Shown here: positions 35,581-44,566 of the stretch, one piece after another
How positions within the stretch are numbered: the stretch's first letter is position 1
Layout of the letters: each line of letters opens with the position of its first letter
From: BOG-908 sp964242115
GTDB taxonomy: Bacteria; Pseudomonadota; Alphaproteobacteria; Acetobacterales; Acetobacteraceae
Assembly: GCA_964242115.1 (NCBI GenBank)
Contig: CAXSZX010000009.1
Coordinates: forward strand, 1 to 64,000
DNA length: 64,000 nucleotides
Reading direction: 5' to 3'
The notes under the pieces: generated by a model
Databases searched by the model: none
The model's input: the letters and a program-made list of their open reading frames with translations, nothing else
What the model was told of the DNA's origin: nothing
Position numbers and translations under genes: made by a program

Positions 35581-36045
35581 GTGGCATGGGGTTGGCGGGT
35601 TTCAAAGGTTGGCCGGGAGTCCGGATGCAGGATTGCGCCTTGGCTGATGCGGCACGTGGGCGCGCCGCACGCCATGACAGTGCGTGACGCCAGGCCGGTC
35701 TTGCGGTCTGGACCGTTCGGGGCAGGGGAGCAGCGCAGGAGTGTAGCCCGTTTGACGCGGCACGCCGCCGCGCTGCACGTCGTGGCGCTGCCTGATGCTC
35801 GGCTGGCCTTGCGGTCTCGACCGTTCGGCAGGAGATCGGGCGCAGGATCGTGACTGGTCTGATGTGCACGGCGCGTCGCGTAGTGAAGCTGCCAGGCAGG
35901 CGGCTGGCTCTCCGGTCTTCAAGGGTCAGCCGGACAAGGAGCGCAGGATCATGGCTGGGTTGATGCGGCACGTGGACGCACTGCGCGACGTGGAGCTGCC
36001 AGGCGGGCGGCTGGCGTTCCGCCTCGCCGGCGCGCAGGTAGGCTG
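35581..36045 (+). repeat. degenerate tandem repeat of the Nudix gene start
   Basis: Four units anchored by GCAGGA at 35627, 35735, 35842 and 35943 (periods 108, 107, 101 bp), plus a partial unit before the first. The fourth unit is the 5' end of the Nudix coding sequence. TGATGCGGCACGTGG is identical in units 1 and 4; AGCTGCCAGGC followed by GGCGGCTGGC is shared by units 3 and 4; TTGCGGTCT then GACCGTTCGG is shared by units 1 and 2. The units lie in the divergent promoter region. Confidence 0.8.
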
Positions 36046-36724
36046 GGTGACGCCGCAGGCTGCCGGCCTGCTGCTGCACCATGGCTGCGTCTCCGCCATG
36101 AACGCCGTGACGCTGCACCAGCCGGACCACCTGCCTGGCCTGGCCCGCACGCTGGCCGAGGCCGGCGCGTTCCCCTGGCGCGACGAGGCGTTCGACGTGC
36201 GCGCCGCACCCGACACGCCTGTGCTCGCCACGATCGACCGCGGCGCGCTGCCCTGGTTCGGCATCGCCGCGGAGGGCGTGCACGTGAACGGCCTGGTGGA
36301 GCGCCCGGATGGCCTGCACGTCTGGGTCGCCCGCCGCGCCGCCGACCGCCGCATGGACCCCGGCAAGCTGGACCACCTCTTCGCCGGCGGCATCGCGTCG
36401 GGCTCCACGCCCGCCGAGACGCTGGTGAAGGAGGGCGCCGAGGAAGCCGGGCTGCCCGCTGGCGTGGTCTCCGCCGCCACCCACACCGGCATCGTCAGCT
36501 ACGCCACGCAGCGCCCGGAGGGCCTGCGCCGCGATCGGCTGCACTGCTACGAGCTGGTGCTGCCCGAGGCGGTGCGCCCGGTACCCACGGACGGCGAAGT
36601 GGCCGAGTTCATGCTGTGGCCGGCCGAGCGTGTGGTGCAAACCTTGCGAGACACGGACGACTTCAAGTTCAACGTTGCGGTGGTGCTCATACGGATGCTG
36701 CAACGCCGCGGCTTAGTGGCGTAA
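35951..36724 (+). CDS. Nudix hydrolase with N-terminal DUF4743-like domain
   Basis: 257 aa. The N-terminal half (LMRHVDALRDVELPGGRLAF, LAGAQVGWVTPQAAGLL) resembles the DUF4743 domain fused to Nudix enzymes related to thiamine-diphosphate phosphatases. The Nudix box reads GSTPAETLVKEGAEEAGL, with lysine in place of the usual arginine of REUXEEXGU and the catalytic glutamates kept. It cleaves nucleoside-diphosphate-type bonds by family; the substrate is uncertain. The ATG at 35951 lies inside the fourth unit of the tandem repeat. Divergent from the ABC exporter. Confidence 0.87.
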   Translation: MAGLMRHVDALRDVELPGGRLAFRLAGAQVGWVTPQAAGLLLHHGCVSAMNAVTLHQPDHLPGLARTLAEAGAFPWRDEAFDVRAAPDTPVLATIDRGALPWFGIAAEGVHVNGLVERPDGLHVWVARRAADRRMDPGKLDHLFAGGIASGSTPAETLVKEGAEEAGLPAGVVSAATHTGIVSYATQRPEGLRRDRLHCYELVLPEAVRPVPTDGEVAEFMLWPAERVVQTLRDTDDFKFNVAVVLIRMLQRRGLVA

Positions 36725-36832
36725 GGAAAGCAAGGCCTGCTTTCTCGAAAAAAACAGCAAAAAACTTTTGTCTCGGCTGTCGCGGCGTTTCCCTCAGCGT
36801 GTACTGCGGGAGACGGAAGTTTTTCGCCTTGC
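36725..36832 (+). repeat. arm-core repeat 20 (right arm lost)
   Basis: Directly after the Nudix TAA. Left arm with the CTGC variant, GACTC-class core, forward; the right arm ends after GGAAGTTTTTCGCC. Confidence 0.75.
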
Positions 36833-36914
36833 CTGTCGAATACCAGAACTTCTTGTCCCCAGCATAAGCCTAGCTCTCCGCGGAAAGACGCTGTGTTCCC
36901 TAATCCGTGCCGTG

Positions 36915-36990
36915 CCGGACAGATCCGCGACAGCCGAAGCAAAAGTTTTTTGCTTCTATTTCTCGACAAAGCAGGCCTTCCTTTGCTTTC
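36915..36990 (-). repeat. arm-core repeat 21 (one half)
   Basis: Core end GATCCGCGACAGC and right arm AAAAGTTTTTTGCTTC with GCAGGCC terminus. About 85 bp separate it from the previous half, so the two may be one element split by an insertion. Confidence 0.7.
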
Positions 36991-37063
36991 CCCAACGTTG
37001 CGTGCCAGGCTAATCCAGCCGCGCCACCAAGAGTGCGGTGCAAAAAAGCCTTGGGAGGCAACA

Positions 37064-38692
37064 ATGTTTACCAGACCACGACGTCACGTCGCTGTCGCCG
37101 CATGCCTGCTTGCGTCCACGCTTGCGGCCCGCGCAGCCGACACCTCCGCCCGTGTCACCACCGCAGACGGCCAGGTGGTTGGCCTGGTGTTCCCGGACCA
37201 CCGCGAGTTCCTGGGCATTCCCTACGCCCAGCCGCCGGTGGGCAATCTGCGCTGGGCCGCACCACGCGCCGCGAAGCCCTGGACCACGCCGATCCAGGCC
37301 AAGAAGCTCGGCAACGAGTGCGCGCAGATCGCCGACGCCGCACTCTACGAGCCGCTGACCACCACTGAGGACTGCCTGAGTCTGAACGTATGGACGCCGA
37401 CCTACCCCAGCGCCAAGGGTCCGCTACCGGTGATGGTGTGGTTCCACGGCGGCGGCTTTACCGACGGCGCGTCGGATCACGACGACGGCTACGATGGCAC
37501 CGCGCTCGCCACCAAGGGCAACGTCATCCTGGTGTCGGTCAACTACCGCCTGGGCGTGCTGGGCTTCCTCGCCACCAGTTCGCTGTCGTCTGCAGACAAG
37601 CAGGCCCAGTCAGGCAATTACGGCTTCCAGGACCAGCAGCTCGCGTTGCGCTGGGTGCAGGCCAACGCGGCCGCCTTCGGTGGCGACCCCACGCGGGTGA
37701 CCATCTTCGGCCAGTCCGCCGGCGGCGAGGCGGTGTGCGACCACCTTGCCTCACCGTTCAGCCGCGGCCTGTTCCAGCGCGCCATCCCCGAAAGCGGTGC
37801 CGACTGCGCGTTCACGCCGCCCACGCTGGCGCAGGCCGAGCAGACCGGCGCCGGCGTGGTCAGCCTGCTCGGCTGTACGGGCGCCTCCGACGTGAACGCC
37901 TGCCTGCGGTCCAAGACGCCGGCAGAGGTGCTGGCCACCGTGGGCGTGGCCGGCGGCTACCCCACCAACGCCAGCCCCAACACCGGCAACCCGATCCTGC
38001 CGTTGCGGCCGCTGGACGCGATCAACGCCGGCCGCTTCAACAAGGTGCCCGTCATGGTCGGCAGCGTGCACGACGAGGCCAACATCTTCGACGTGCCCTA
38101 CTACGCCATCACCGCCGCCGAATACGCGCCGGCGTTGCAAAGCGGCTTCGGGCTGTCGGCCAGCCAGGCCGCTCAGGTGGTGGCCGAATACCCCGCTGCG
38201 TCCTACGCGACGCCGGTCGCAGCGCTGAACGTCGCCATCGACGATGAGGACGCCTGCACGAGTGCGGCCGGCCAGACCGCGCTGTCCGCCAAGACGCCAA
38301 CCTACGCCTACGAGTTCGACCAGACGGACGTGCCGAACCTGTACAACGTCCCGCTGCCGCCCGGTTATTACCTGGGTGCCTACCACGCGTCGGAAGTGGT
38401 GTTGGTGTTCCAGACAGAACCGCTGGACGCCGGTGGCCAGAACCTCCTGACGCCGCAACTACTCAGCGTGTCGGACCAGCTGATCCAATACTGGACACGG
38501 TTCGCCGCGAATGGCGACCCGAACGACACCGCCGGCCAGCCACGCTCTGCCGGCAAGGCACCACCGTATTGGCCGGTGTTCTCGGCTGCCGACCAGGACA
38601 GGCAGGAGTTGTCGTCGAGGACGTCGACGAAAACGGACTACCAGCAGAGCCATCGTTGCGCATTCTGGGCAGGCGTCCTGTCTGGTCCTTAA
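37064..38692 (+). CDS. secreted carboxylesterase type B
   Basis: 542 aa with a signal peptide (HVAVAACLLASTLAARA). Alpha/beta-hydrolase of the cholinesterase/para-nitrobenzyl esterase family: EFLGIPYAQPPVGNLRW, EDCLSLNVWTP, the oxyanion hole WFHGGGF, the nucleophile elbow FGQSAGGEAV, and a C-terminal YHASEVVLVF with the catalytic histidine. It hydrolyses carboxylic esters in the periplasm or outside. The ATG at 37064 follows TGGGAGGCAACA. It lies alone between repeats. Confidence 0.93.
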   Translation: MFTRPRRHVAVAACLLASTLAARAADTSARVTTADGQVVGLVFPDHREFLGIPYAQPPVGNLRWAAPRAAKPWTTPIQAKKLGNECAQIADAALYEPLTTTEDCLSLNVWTPTYPSAKGPLPVMVWFHGGGFTDGASDHDDGYDGTALATKGNVILVSVNYRLGVLGFLATSSLSSADKQAQSGNYGFQDQQLALRWVQANAAAFGGDPTRVTIFGQSAGGEAVCDHLASPFSRGLFQRAIPESGADCAFTPPTLAQAEQTGAGVVSLLGCTGASDVNACLRSKTPAEVLATVGVAGGYPTNASPNTGNPILPLRPLDAINAGRFNKVPVMVGSVHDEANIFDVPYYAITAAEYAPALQSGFGLSASQAAQVVAEYPAASYATPVAALNVAIDDEDACTSAAGQTALSAKTPTYAYEFDQTDVPNLYNVPLPPGYYLGAYHASEVVLVFQTEPLDAGGQNLLTPQLLSVSDQLIQYWTRFAANGDPNDTAGQPRSAGKAPPYWPVFSAADQDRQELSSRTSTKTDYQQSHRCAFWAGVLSGP

Positions 38693-38728
38693 CATGTTGC
38701 CCGTGATTTCGGGATCGCGGGCAACATC

Positions 38729-38986
38729 AGGGAAGCGCTTCTTTTTTGAAAAAAAGAACCAAAAACTTTTGTTTCCTTGGGCACGCGGCGACGACGCATC
38801 TCGTTCCGGTGTCGTCCAGAGCGTGCACTACCAGAAGCTTGCGGGAGCACAGGCATCAAAGACTGCTTCTTTGACCAAAGCAGCGAAGACCTTCGTTCCC
38901 GCTGCCGCGATCTGTCCCGCAACGCTCGCTGAGGTAACAAAAGTTTGTAGCTCTTTTTTTCAAAAAAGAACCGCTTGCTTGCCTGT
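38729..38986. repeat. arm-core repeat 22 (compound)
   Basis: About twice the usual length, between convergent carboxylesterase and Ku genes. The outer arms are normal, but the interior holds a second decayed arm pair (TGCTTCTTTGACCAAAGCAG at about 38870) and two core remnants, as if one copy had inserted into another. Confidence 0.75.
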
Positions 38987-38987
38987 C

Positions 38988-39854
38988 CTACCCCGCCTTG
39001 CGCGTCTTCGCCTTGGAAGCAGGAGCCCGCTTCGCCGTCTCCGCCTTCGGCTTGGCGTCCGCCTTGGCACTGCCCGGCTTCTCCTTGCCTGCCAAACTAG
39101 CCCGCAACGCCGCCATCAGGTCGATCACGTTGGTGTCCTCAGGCTCGGCGACATGCGCCGATTTGTGGCCCTTCTTCTTGTCCTCGATCAGGCTCTTCAG
39201 AGCTTCCTCATAGCGGTCGACAAACTGACTGGGGTCAAACGGCCCCTGCTGCTGCTCGATGATCTTCTCGGCGATCGCGATCATGCCTGCGTTCGCGCGC
39301 TCGTCGCTGATCGTGTCGAATATCTCGTCCGGGCGGCGCACCTCGTCGTCTGACCGGATGGTGTAGGCCAGTATGCCCTTGCCGCGCGGCTCCAACGCCA
39401 GGATGCGTTCGCGCGTCGACATCACGATGCGGCCGAGCGCGATCTGCCCGGACTTCTCCATCGCCGTGCGGATGACGCCGAACGCCTCCTGCGCCAGCTT
39501 GCCGTCCGGCGCCATGTAGTACGGGTTGTCCCAGTAGATGCGGTCGATCTCGTCGCCCGGCACGAAGCGCTCGATGTCGATCGTCTTGGTGCTCTCCAGC
39601 TTCACCGATTTGATCTCGTCGTCGTTCAGCAGGATGTATTCGCCCTTCGAGACCTCGTAGCCCTTCACCAGGTCCTTGCGCTCGATCGGCCCGGTCTCCG
39701 GGTCCGTGGTGATCATCTTGATCCGATTGTTGGTCTTCGGGTTGATCAGGTGAAAATGCACGTCGCCGCCGGCGCTGGTCGCGGTGTAGAGGGCGACCGG
39801 ACAGGTCACGAGAGAGAGCTTCAGGTGACCTTGCCAGGTCGGGCGGTAAGCCAT
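38988..39854 (-). CDS. ku: bacterial Ku protein
   Basis: 288 aa DNA-end-binding homodimer of bacterial non-homologous end joining. It begins MAYRPTWQGHLKLSLVTCPV, as usual, with ISFHLINPKT-like DVHFHLINPKTNNRIK, KGYEVSKGEYILLNDDEI, the bridge region DRIYWDNPYYMAPDG and IALGRIVMSTRE. The C-terminal 45 residues are lysine/alanine-rich, a tail known to aid DNA binding. The ATG at 39854 fits. LigD, its partner, is encoded divergently from 40455. Confidence 0.96.
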   Translation of the reverse strand: MAYRPTWQGHLKLSLVTCPVALYTATSAGGDVHFHLINPKTNNRIKMITTDPETGPIERKDLVKGYEVSKGEYILLNDDEIKSVKLESTKTIDIERFVPGDEIDRIYWDNPYYMAPDGKLAQEAFGVIRTAMEKSGQIALGRIVMSTRERILALEPRGKGILAYTIRSDDEVRRPDEIFDTISDERANAGMIAIAEKIIEQQQGPFDPSQFVDRYEEALKSLIEDKKKGHKSAHVAEPEDTNVIDLMAALRASLAGKEKPGSAKADAKPKAETAKRAPASKAKTRKAG

Positions 39855-39929
39855 GGTGAACTCCCTGCGGGCGGATCGCTGGGAGTTCGAACGACTCGGA
39901 ATGGGATTCGTTCGGCTCGGGAGCCGAGG

Positions 39930-40084
39930 CAAGAAAGCAAGGCCTTCTTTTTCGAGAAAAAGAAGCAAAAAGCTTTTGTCGCCGCTGTCGCGGGAAGCTG
40001 AAACGACACGCCTCAGCAACGCACACTTACGAGAGCAAAAGTTTTTTGGTTCGTTTTTTCGAAAAAGAACCGCTTGCTTGCCTT
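39930..40084 (+). repeat. arm-core repeat 23
   Basis: Complete copy upstream of the Ku gene and abutting the stop of the next minus-strand gene. GCTGAAACG-class core, forward. Confidence 0.9.
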
Positions 40085-40085
40085 T

Positions 40086-40334
40086 CTACCCGCACGGCGC
40101 CGTATCCCCAGACTCCATGTCGATCCTGAAGCAGTGCTCACGCCCGCTGCCGATGTCGTGCACGATCACCCTGATCTCCGGCCCGTCCTCGCCCGCCACC
40201 GGCAGCGCGTAGTGCTCCAGGTAGGCGGTGGCAGCCGCCTCGAAGGAGACCTCTTCGACGATCCGCGCGTGATGGTGATCGACGTCTCTCGCATGGACCC
40301 TGAAGCGTCGCATGGTCTCTTCTGTGTCGCTCAT
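40086..40334 (-). CDS. small protein next to ligD, DUF5961-like
   Basis: 82 aa starting MSDTEETMRRFRVHARDVDH. It resembles the DUF5961 family by impression only: HHARIVEEVSFEAAATAYLE then IRVIVHDIGSGREHCFRIDM, a small alpha/beta fold. A much longer frame on this strand exists upstream but is a shadow of ligD. It lies between ku and ligD and is probably read from the ku-ligD divergent region; a DNA-repair role is only suggested by position. Confidence 0.7.
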   Translation of the reverse strand: MSDTEETMRRFRVHARDVDHHHARIVEEVSFEAAATAYLEHYALPVAGEDGPEIRVIVHDIGSGREHCFRIDMESGDTAPCG

Positions 40335-40454
40335 CGGTGGTCTCCTGCGCGCCTCAACGCGCTGAACCCCGAAAGGATTCATCGGCGTGCGCGTCGGCCG
40401 GGATCGCTGACGCTGCTGGATCGTTGACGCCTCAGTAGCCGGGTCGGAGACCGC

Positions 40455-43400
40455 ATGCCCACGACGAAGCTGGCCAGATACCAGGAAAAGCGCGACTTTA
40501 GGCAAACGTCCGAGCCGTCCGGCAACGACCGCACCGTGGCCTCCGACGCGCTGCGCTTCGTCATCCAGAAACACGCCGCCAGCCACCTGCATTTCGACCT
40601 GCGCCTGGAGCACGACGGCACCTTCGCCTCCTGGGCAGTGCCGAAAGGCCCGTCGCTCGACCCCAAGGAGCGCCGCCTGGCGATGGAGGTCGAGGACCAC
40701 CCGCTCGACTACGGCGACTTCGAAGGCACCATCCCGAAGGGCCAGTACGGCGGCGGCACCGTCATGCTGTGGGACCGCGGCTACTGGGCGCCGGAACCGG
40801 GCTTCGAGGACGTGGCCGCATCCCTGGCCAAGGGCGAGCTGAAATTCGTCATGCAGGGCAACCGGGTCGGCGGCTCCTGGGTGCTGGTGCGCACCCGGCG
40901 GGACGAGCGCGGCCGCGCCAACTGGATCCTCATCAAGCACCGCGACGACGCCGCCGTGCCCGGCAACCTGGGCGGCCCTACCGACGACGACCACTCCGTC
41001 GCCTCCGGCCGCACCATGGCGGAGATCGCCGCCGGCGCCGGCCATCCCGCCAAGCCGTTCATGACCGAAGCGGGCGCGCCTGCCGGCTCCGTCTGGCACA
41101 GCAACCGCAACGCGGACGGCCCCGCCGGCCTGGTCACCCCGCCAACCAAGGAGGCTGCCGCCAAGCCGGCAAGAGCGGGCAGGCCGCAGACCAGTCCGCC
41201 CGCGTCCGACCCGGCGAAAGCGGCCAGGTCCAAGGCCAGCGCGTCCGGGTCCGAGCCGGCAAAAGCGACCCCGGAAAAGGCAGGCGCGTCCACGTCCGAG
41301 CCGGCAAAAGCGGCCAAGTCGAAACCGAGCAAGTCCAAATCTGGGCAGGCGAAACTGGCCACGGAAAAGCCCAGCCCTCCCACGCCCGAGCCGGCGAAAG
41401 CGGCCAGGTCGAAACTTGGCGCGTTCAAATCCGAGCCGGCGAAAGCAGCCACGCCACCCGCGTCCGAGCCGGGTCAGGCGGCCACGTCAAGCGCCCCACC
41501 TGCCAAGCTCGCGAAAGCCGCCAAGCCGAACGACAGTGCCCCCGCCGCCAAGCCGCTCAAGGCGTCCCAGCTCCCCCCCTTCATCGAGCCGCAACTGACG
41601 AAATCCGTGGGCAAACCCCCTGCCGGCCCAGGCTGGGCGCACGAGATCAAGTTCGACGGCTACCGCATGCAGCTCCGCACCCAGGCCGGCCGCGCCACGC
41701 TGCTCTCCCGCAAGGCGCTCGACTGGTCCGCCAAGTTCCCCGAAATAGTCGCCGCCGGCGCGCACCTGCCCGACGGCATCATCGATGGCGAGGTGGTCGC
41801 CCTCGACCACCACGGCTCGCCCGACTTCGCCGCCCTGCAGGCCGCCATCTCCGACGCCAAGACCGCCAACCTCGTGTTCTTCGTCTTCGACCAGATGTTC
41901 GCGGGCCAGGAAGACCTGCGTCCCCTGCCGCTCACCGACCGCAAGGCCCGACTGCAGGCCACCATCGAGGACGCCCCGGCCAACATCCGCTACGTCGACC
42001 ACTTCGTCACTGGCGGCGACGCGGTGCTGCTGTCGGCCTGCCGCATGCACCTCGAAGGCATCGTCTCCAAACGGCTGGACGCGCCCTACCAGTCCGGCCG
42101 GGTGGAGAGCTGGACGAAAGCCAAGTGCCGCGCCGGCCACGAGGTGGTGCTCGGCGGCTACGCCACCACCAAGGGCGCCTTCCGCTCGCTGATCGCCGGC
42201 GTCAACCGCGACGGCCACCTTGTGCATGTCGGCCGCATCGGCACCGGCTTCAGCCGCGACACCGTGGCGCGCATCCTGCCGCGCCTGCAGGCGATGGAGA
42301 CCGCCACCAGCCCGTTCACCGCCGGCTCCCCGCGCAAGACCGCCGACATCCACTGGCTACGCCCCGAGCTGGTCGCCGAAATCGAGTACGAAGGTTTCAC
42401 CGGCGACGGCCACCTGCGCCAGGCCGCCTTCAAGGGCCTGCGCGAAGACAAGCCTGCCGCCGAGGTGGAAGCCGAAGCGCCCGCACCGGCCGACACGCCG
42501 CTCGCTACCCCCACCCCCAGGGCCGCCCCAGCCTCGCCCACCCGCAAGCCGACCGCCGCCGCCTCGCCGGCCGCGGCTTCCCCCGCCCTATCCGGCACCG
42601 TGCGCTCCAGCGCGCCGCCGCACGGATCCGCCCCCGTCATGGGCGTGATGATCTCCCACGCCGACAAGCCCCTCTGGCCGGACGCGCACGACAACCGCCC
42701 GGTCACCAAGCTCGACCTCGCCCGCTACTACGAGGCCGTCGGCGACTGGCTGATCCGCCACGTCCGCGGCCGCCCCTGCTCGATGATCCGCATGCCGGAC
42801 GGCATCGGCGGCGCGCAGAACTTCTTCCAGCGCCACGCCGCCAAGGGTCAGTCATCCCTGATCGAGGAAGTCACCGTCTGGGGCGACCGCAAACCTTACG
42901 TGCAGTTCGACAGGGTGGAGGCGCTCGTCGCCGCCGCCCAGGTGGGCGCGCTGGAACTGCATCCCTGGAACAACCAGCCCAACCTGCCCGAGCAGCCCGG
43001 CCGCCTGGTGTTCGACCTCGACCCTGCCCCCGACGTCGCCTTCGACCAGGTGATCGCCGGCGCGCGCGAGATCCGCGACCGCCTGGACCGCCTCGGCCTG
43101 GTCAGCTTCTGCAAGACCACCGGCGGCAAGGGCCTGCACGTGGTCACCCCGCTGGACGGCGCCGGCGTGGACTGGGCGGCCGCCAAGGCTTTTGCCATGA
43201 ACGTCTGCAAAATGATGGCGGCGGACTCGCCCGACCGTTACCTGATCAACATGGCCAAGAAGCAGCGCACCGGCCGCATCTTCCTCGACTACTTGCGCAA
43301 CGACCGCATGGCCACCGCGGTCGCACCACTCTCGCCGCGCGGCCGCCCGGGCGCGCCGGTGTCCATGCCGGTGCATTGGGCGCAGGTGAAGAAAGGGCTC

Positions 43401-43523
43401 GACCCGCGGAAATACACCATCCGCACGGTGCCGGCGATGATGGCCAAGCTGACCGCGTGGGAGGATTACTGCGATGGTGAGCGTAAGCTTGCAGACGCTG
43501 TAGGCAAACTTGGCAAGGTTTAG
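40455..43523 (+). CDS. ligD: multifunctional DNA ligase D
   Basis: 1022 aa, domain order phosphoesterase-ligase-polymerase as in Pseudomonas-type LigD. Phosphoesterase at about residues 20-170 (HAASHLHFDLRLEHDG, PLDYGDFEGTIPKGQYGGG). Ligase at about 375-670 with the nucleotidyl lysine near K399 in HEIKFDGYR, and DGEVVAL. Primase-polymerase at about 730-1015 (DLARYYEAVGDWLIRHV, VFDLDPAP with catalytic aspartates, TTGGKGLHV). It repairs double-strand breaks with Ku. Between phosphoesterase and ligase lies an unusual linker of about 180 residues with imperfect SEPAKA/KAxxSK repeats. A second Ala/Pro-rich linker precedes the polymerase domain. Confidence 0.96.
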   Translation: MPTTKLARYQEKRDFRQTSEPSGNDRTVASDALRFVIQKHAASHLHFDLRLEHDGTFASWAVPKGPSLDPKERRLAMEVEDHPLDYGDFEGTIPKGQYGGGTVMLWDRGYWAPEPGFEDVAASLAKGELKFVMQGNRVGGSWVLVRTRRDERGRANWILIKHRDDAAVPGNLGGPTDDDHSVASGRTMAEIAAGAGHPAKPFMTEAGAPAGSVWHSNRNADGPAGLVTPPTKEAAAKPARAGRPQTSPPASDPAKAARSKASASGSEPAKATPEKAGASTSEPAKAAKSKPSKSKSGQAKLATEKPSPPTPEPAKAARSKLGAFKSEPAKAATPPASEPGQAATSSAPPAKLAKAAKPNDSAPAAKPLKASQLPPFIEPQLTKSVGKPPAGPGWAHEIKFDGYRMQLRTQAGRATLLSRKALDWSAKFPEIVAAGAHLPDGIIDGEVVALDHHGSPDFAALQAAISDAKTANLVFFVFDQMFAGQEDLRPLPLTDRKARLQATIEDAPANIRYVDHFVTGGDAVLLSACRMHLEGIVSKRLDAPYQSGRVESWTKAKCRAGHEVVLGGYATTKGAFRSLIAGVNRDGHLVHVGRIGTGFSRDTVARILPRLQAMETATSPFTAGSPRKTADIHWLRPELVAEIEYEGFTGDGHLRQAAFKGLREDKPAAEVEAEAPAPADTPLATPTPRAAPASPTRKPTAAASPAAASPALSGTVRSSAPPHGSAPVMGVMISHADKPLWPDAHDNRPVTKLDLARYYEAVGDWLIRHVRGRPCSMIRMPDGIGGAQNFFQRHAAKGQSSLIEEVTVWGDRKPYVQFDRVEALVAAAQVGALELHPWNNQPNLPEQPGRLVFDLDPAPDVAFDQVIAGAREIRDRLDRLGLVSFCKTTGGKGLHVVTPLDGAGVDWAAAKAFAMNVCKMMAADSPDRYLINMAKKQRTGRIFLDYLRNDRMATAVAPLSPRGRPGAPVSMPVHWAQVKKGLDPRKYTIRTVPAMMAKLTAWEDYCDGERKLADAVGKLGKV

Positions 43524-43638
43524 GAAGCGAAGAGAGCTGAAACACCAAACTCCCTGGCGCGCACGTCGCAGAAACCTCCGCGACAGCCGAGACAAAAGCT
43601 TTTTGCTTCTTTTTCTCGAAAAAGAAGCGCTTCCTTTC
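43524..43638 (-). repeat. arm-core repeat 24 (left arm missing)
   Basis: Starts directly after the ligD TAG without a left arm. The core mixes GAGCTGAAACACC with a reversed GACTC-type end (CCTCCGCGACAGCC). GCTTC-type right arm. Confidence 0.82.
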
Positions 43639-43646
43639 TTTCCTTA

Positions 43647-44429
43647 GTGACCTCCGTGCGCATCGCCACCTTCAACATCAACAACGTCAACAAGCGCCTG
43701 CCCAACCTGCTGAACTGGCTGAAAGCCGAACGCCCGGACGTCGTCTGCCTGCAAGAACTCAAATCCACCAACGAGGCCTTTCCCGCCGCAGCACTCACCG
43801 CCGCCGGGTACAACGCCGTGTGGCAGGGCGAGCGAACCTGGAACGGCGTTGCCATCCTGGCCCGCGGCGCCACCCCCATCCTCACCCGCCGCCGCCTGCC
43901 CGGCGAGCCTGCCGACCACCAGGCCCGCTACGTCGAAGCCGCGGTGGACGGCATCCTGATCGCGTCGATCTACCTGCCGAACGGCAACCCCCAGCCCGGC
44001 CCGAAATTCGAATACAAGCTCCGCTGGCTCGACCGCCTGGCCGACCACGCGGCCGCGCTCGCTGCGCAAAACCTGCCCGTGGTCCTCGCCGGCGACTACA
44101 ACGTCGTGCCCACGGAAGCCGACATCTACCCGGGCCACCACGAACAATCCAACGCACTGCTGCAGCCTGAAGTCAGGGCCGCCTTTCAGCGACTGCTATC
44201 GGCGGGTTGGACGGACTGCCTGCGCAAAGTCAAACCTGAAGGCCCGCTCTGGACGTTTTGGGGATACCTGCGGAACCGGTGGGCCACCGACCACGGCATG
44301 CGGCTGGACCACCTGCTGCTCAGCCCAAGCCTGGCGCCACGTCTGTCGGACGCAGGCGTCAGCCGCGCGGTGCGTGCACGGGAAGGTGCCAGCGATCATG
44401 CGCCGGCCTGGGTCGTTTTGGACAGATAA
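43647..44429 (+). CDS. xth: exodeoxyribonuclease III
   Basis: 260-aa AP endonuclease/3'-phosphatase of the endonuclease-exonuclease-phosphatase family. IATFNINNVNKRLPNLLNWL holds the first metal asparagine, CLQELKS the catalytic glutamate, AGDYNVVPTEAD the Asp-Asn pair, and the C-terminus has RLDHLLLSP and GASDHAPAWV with the catalytic Asp-His. GTG start at 43647, with a second GTG at 43656. Following ku and ligD, it completes a small DNA-repair cluster. Confidence 0.94.
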   Translation: MTSVRIATFNINNVNKRLPNLLNWLKAERPDVVCLQELKSTNEAFPAAALTAAGYNAVWQGERTWNGVAILARGATPILTRRRLPGEPADHQARYVEAAVDGILIASIYLPNGNPQPGPKFEYKLRWLDRLADHAAALAAQNLPVVLAGDYNVVPTEADIYPGHHEQSNALLQPEVRAAFQRLLSAGWTDCLRKVKPEGPLWTFWGYLRNRWATDHGMRLDHLLLSPSLAPRLSDAGVSRAVRAREGASDHAPAWVVLDR

Positions 44430-44566
44430 GAAAGCAAGCAGTTCTTTTTTGAAAAAAACCAAAAAACTTTTGTTCCTGGGGTTATACGCCGAAAGAGGCT
44501 CCGCGACAGCAGAATCAGAAATCTTTTGGGTCTATTCTTCAGAAAAGAAAGCCTTGCCTGCTTGCC
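44430..44566 (-). repeat. arm-core repeat 25
   Basis: Fills the 137 bp between two convergent stop codons exactly (TAA ending 44429 and TGA starting 44569 on the minus strand). GACTC-class core in reverse. Confidence 0.88.

Noticed and set aside
40769..43480. 903-codon frame overlapping ligD
   Set aside because: Shadow frame of a GC-rich gene; the overlapping frame has all LigD catalytic motifs.
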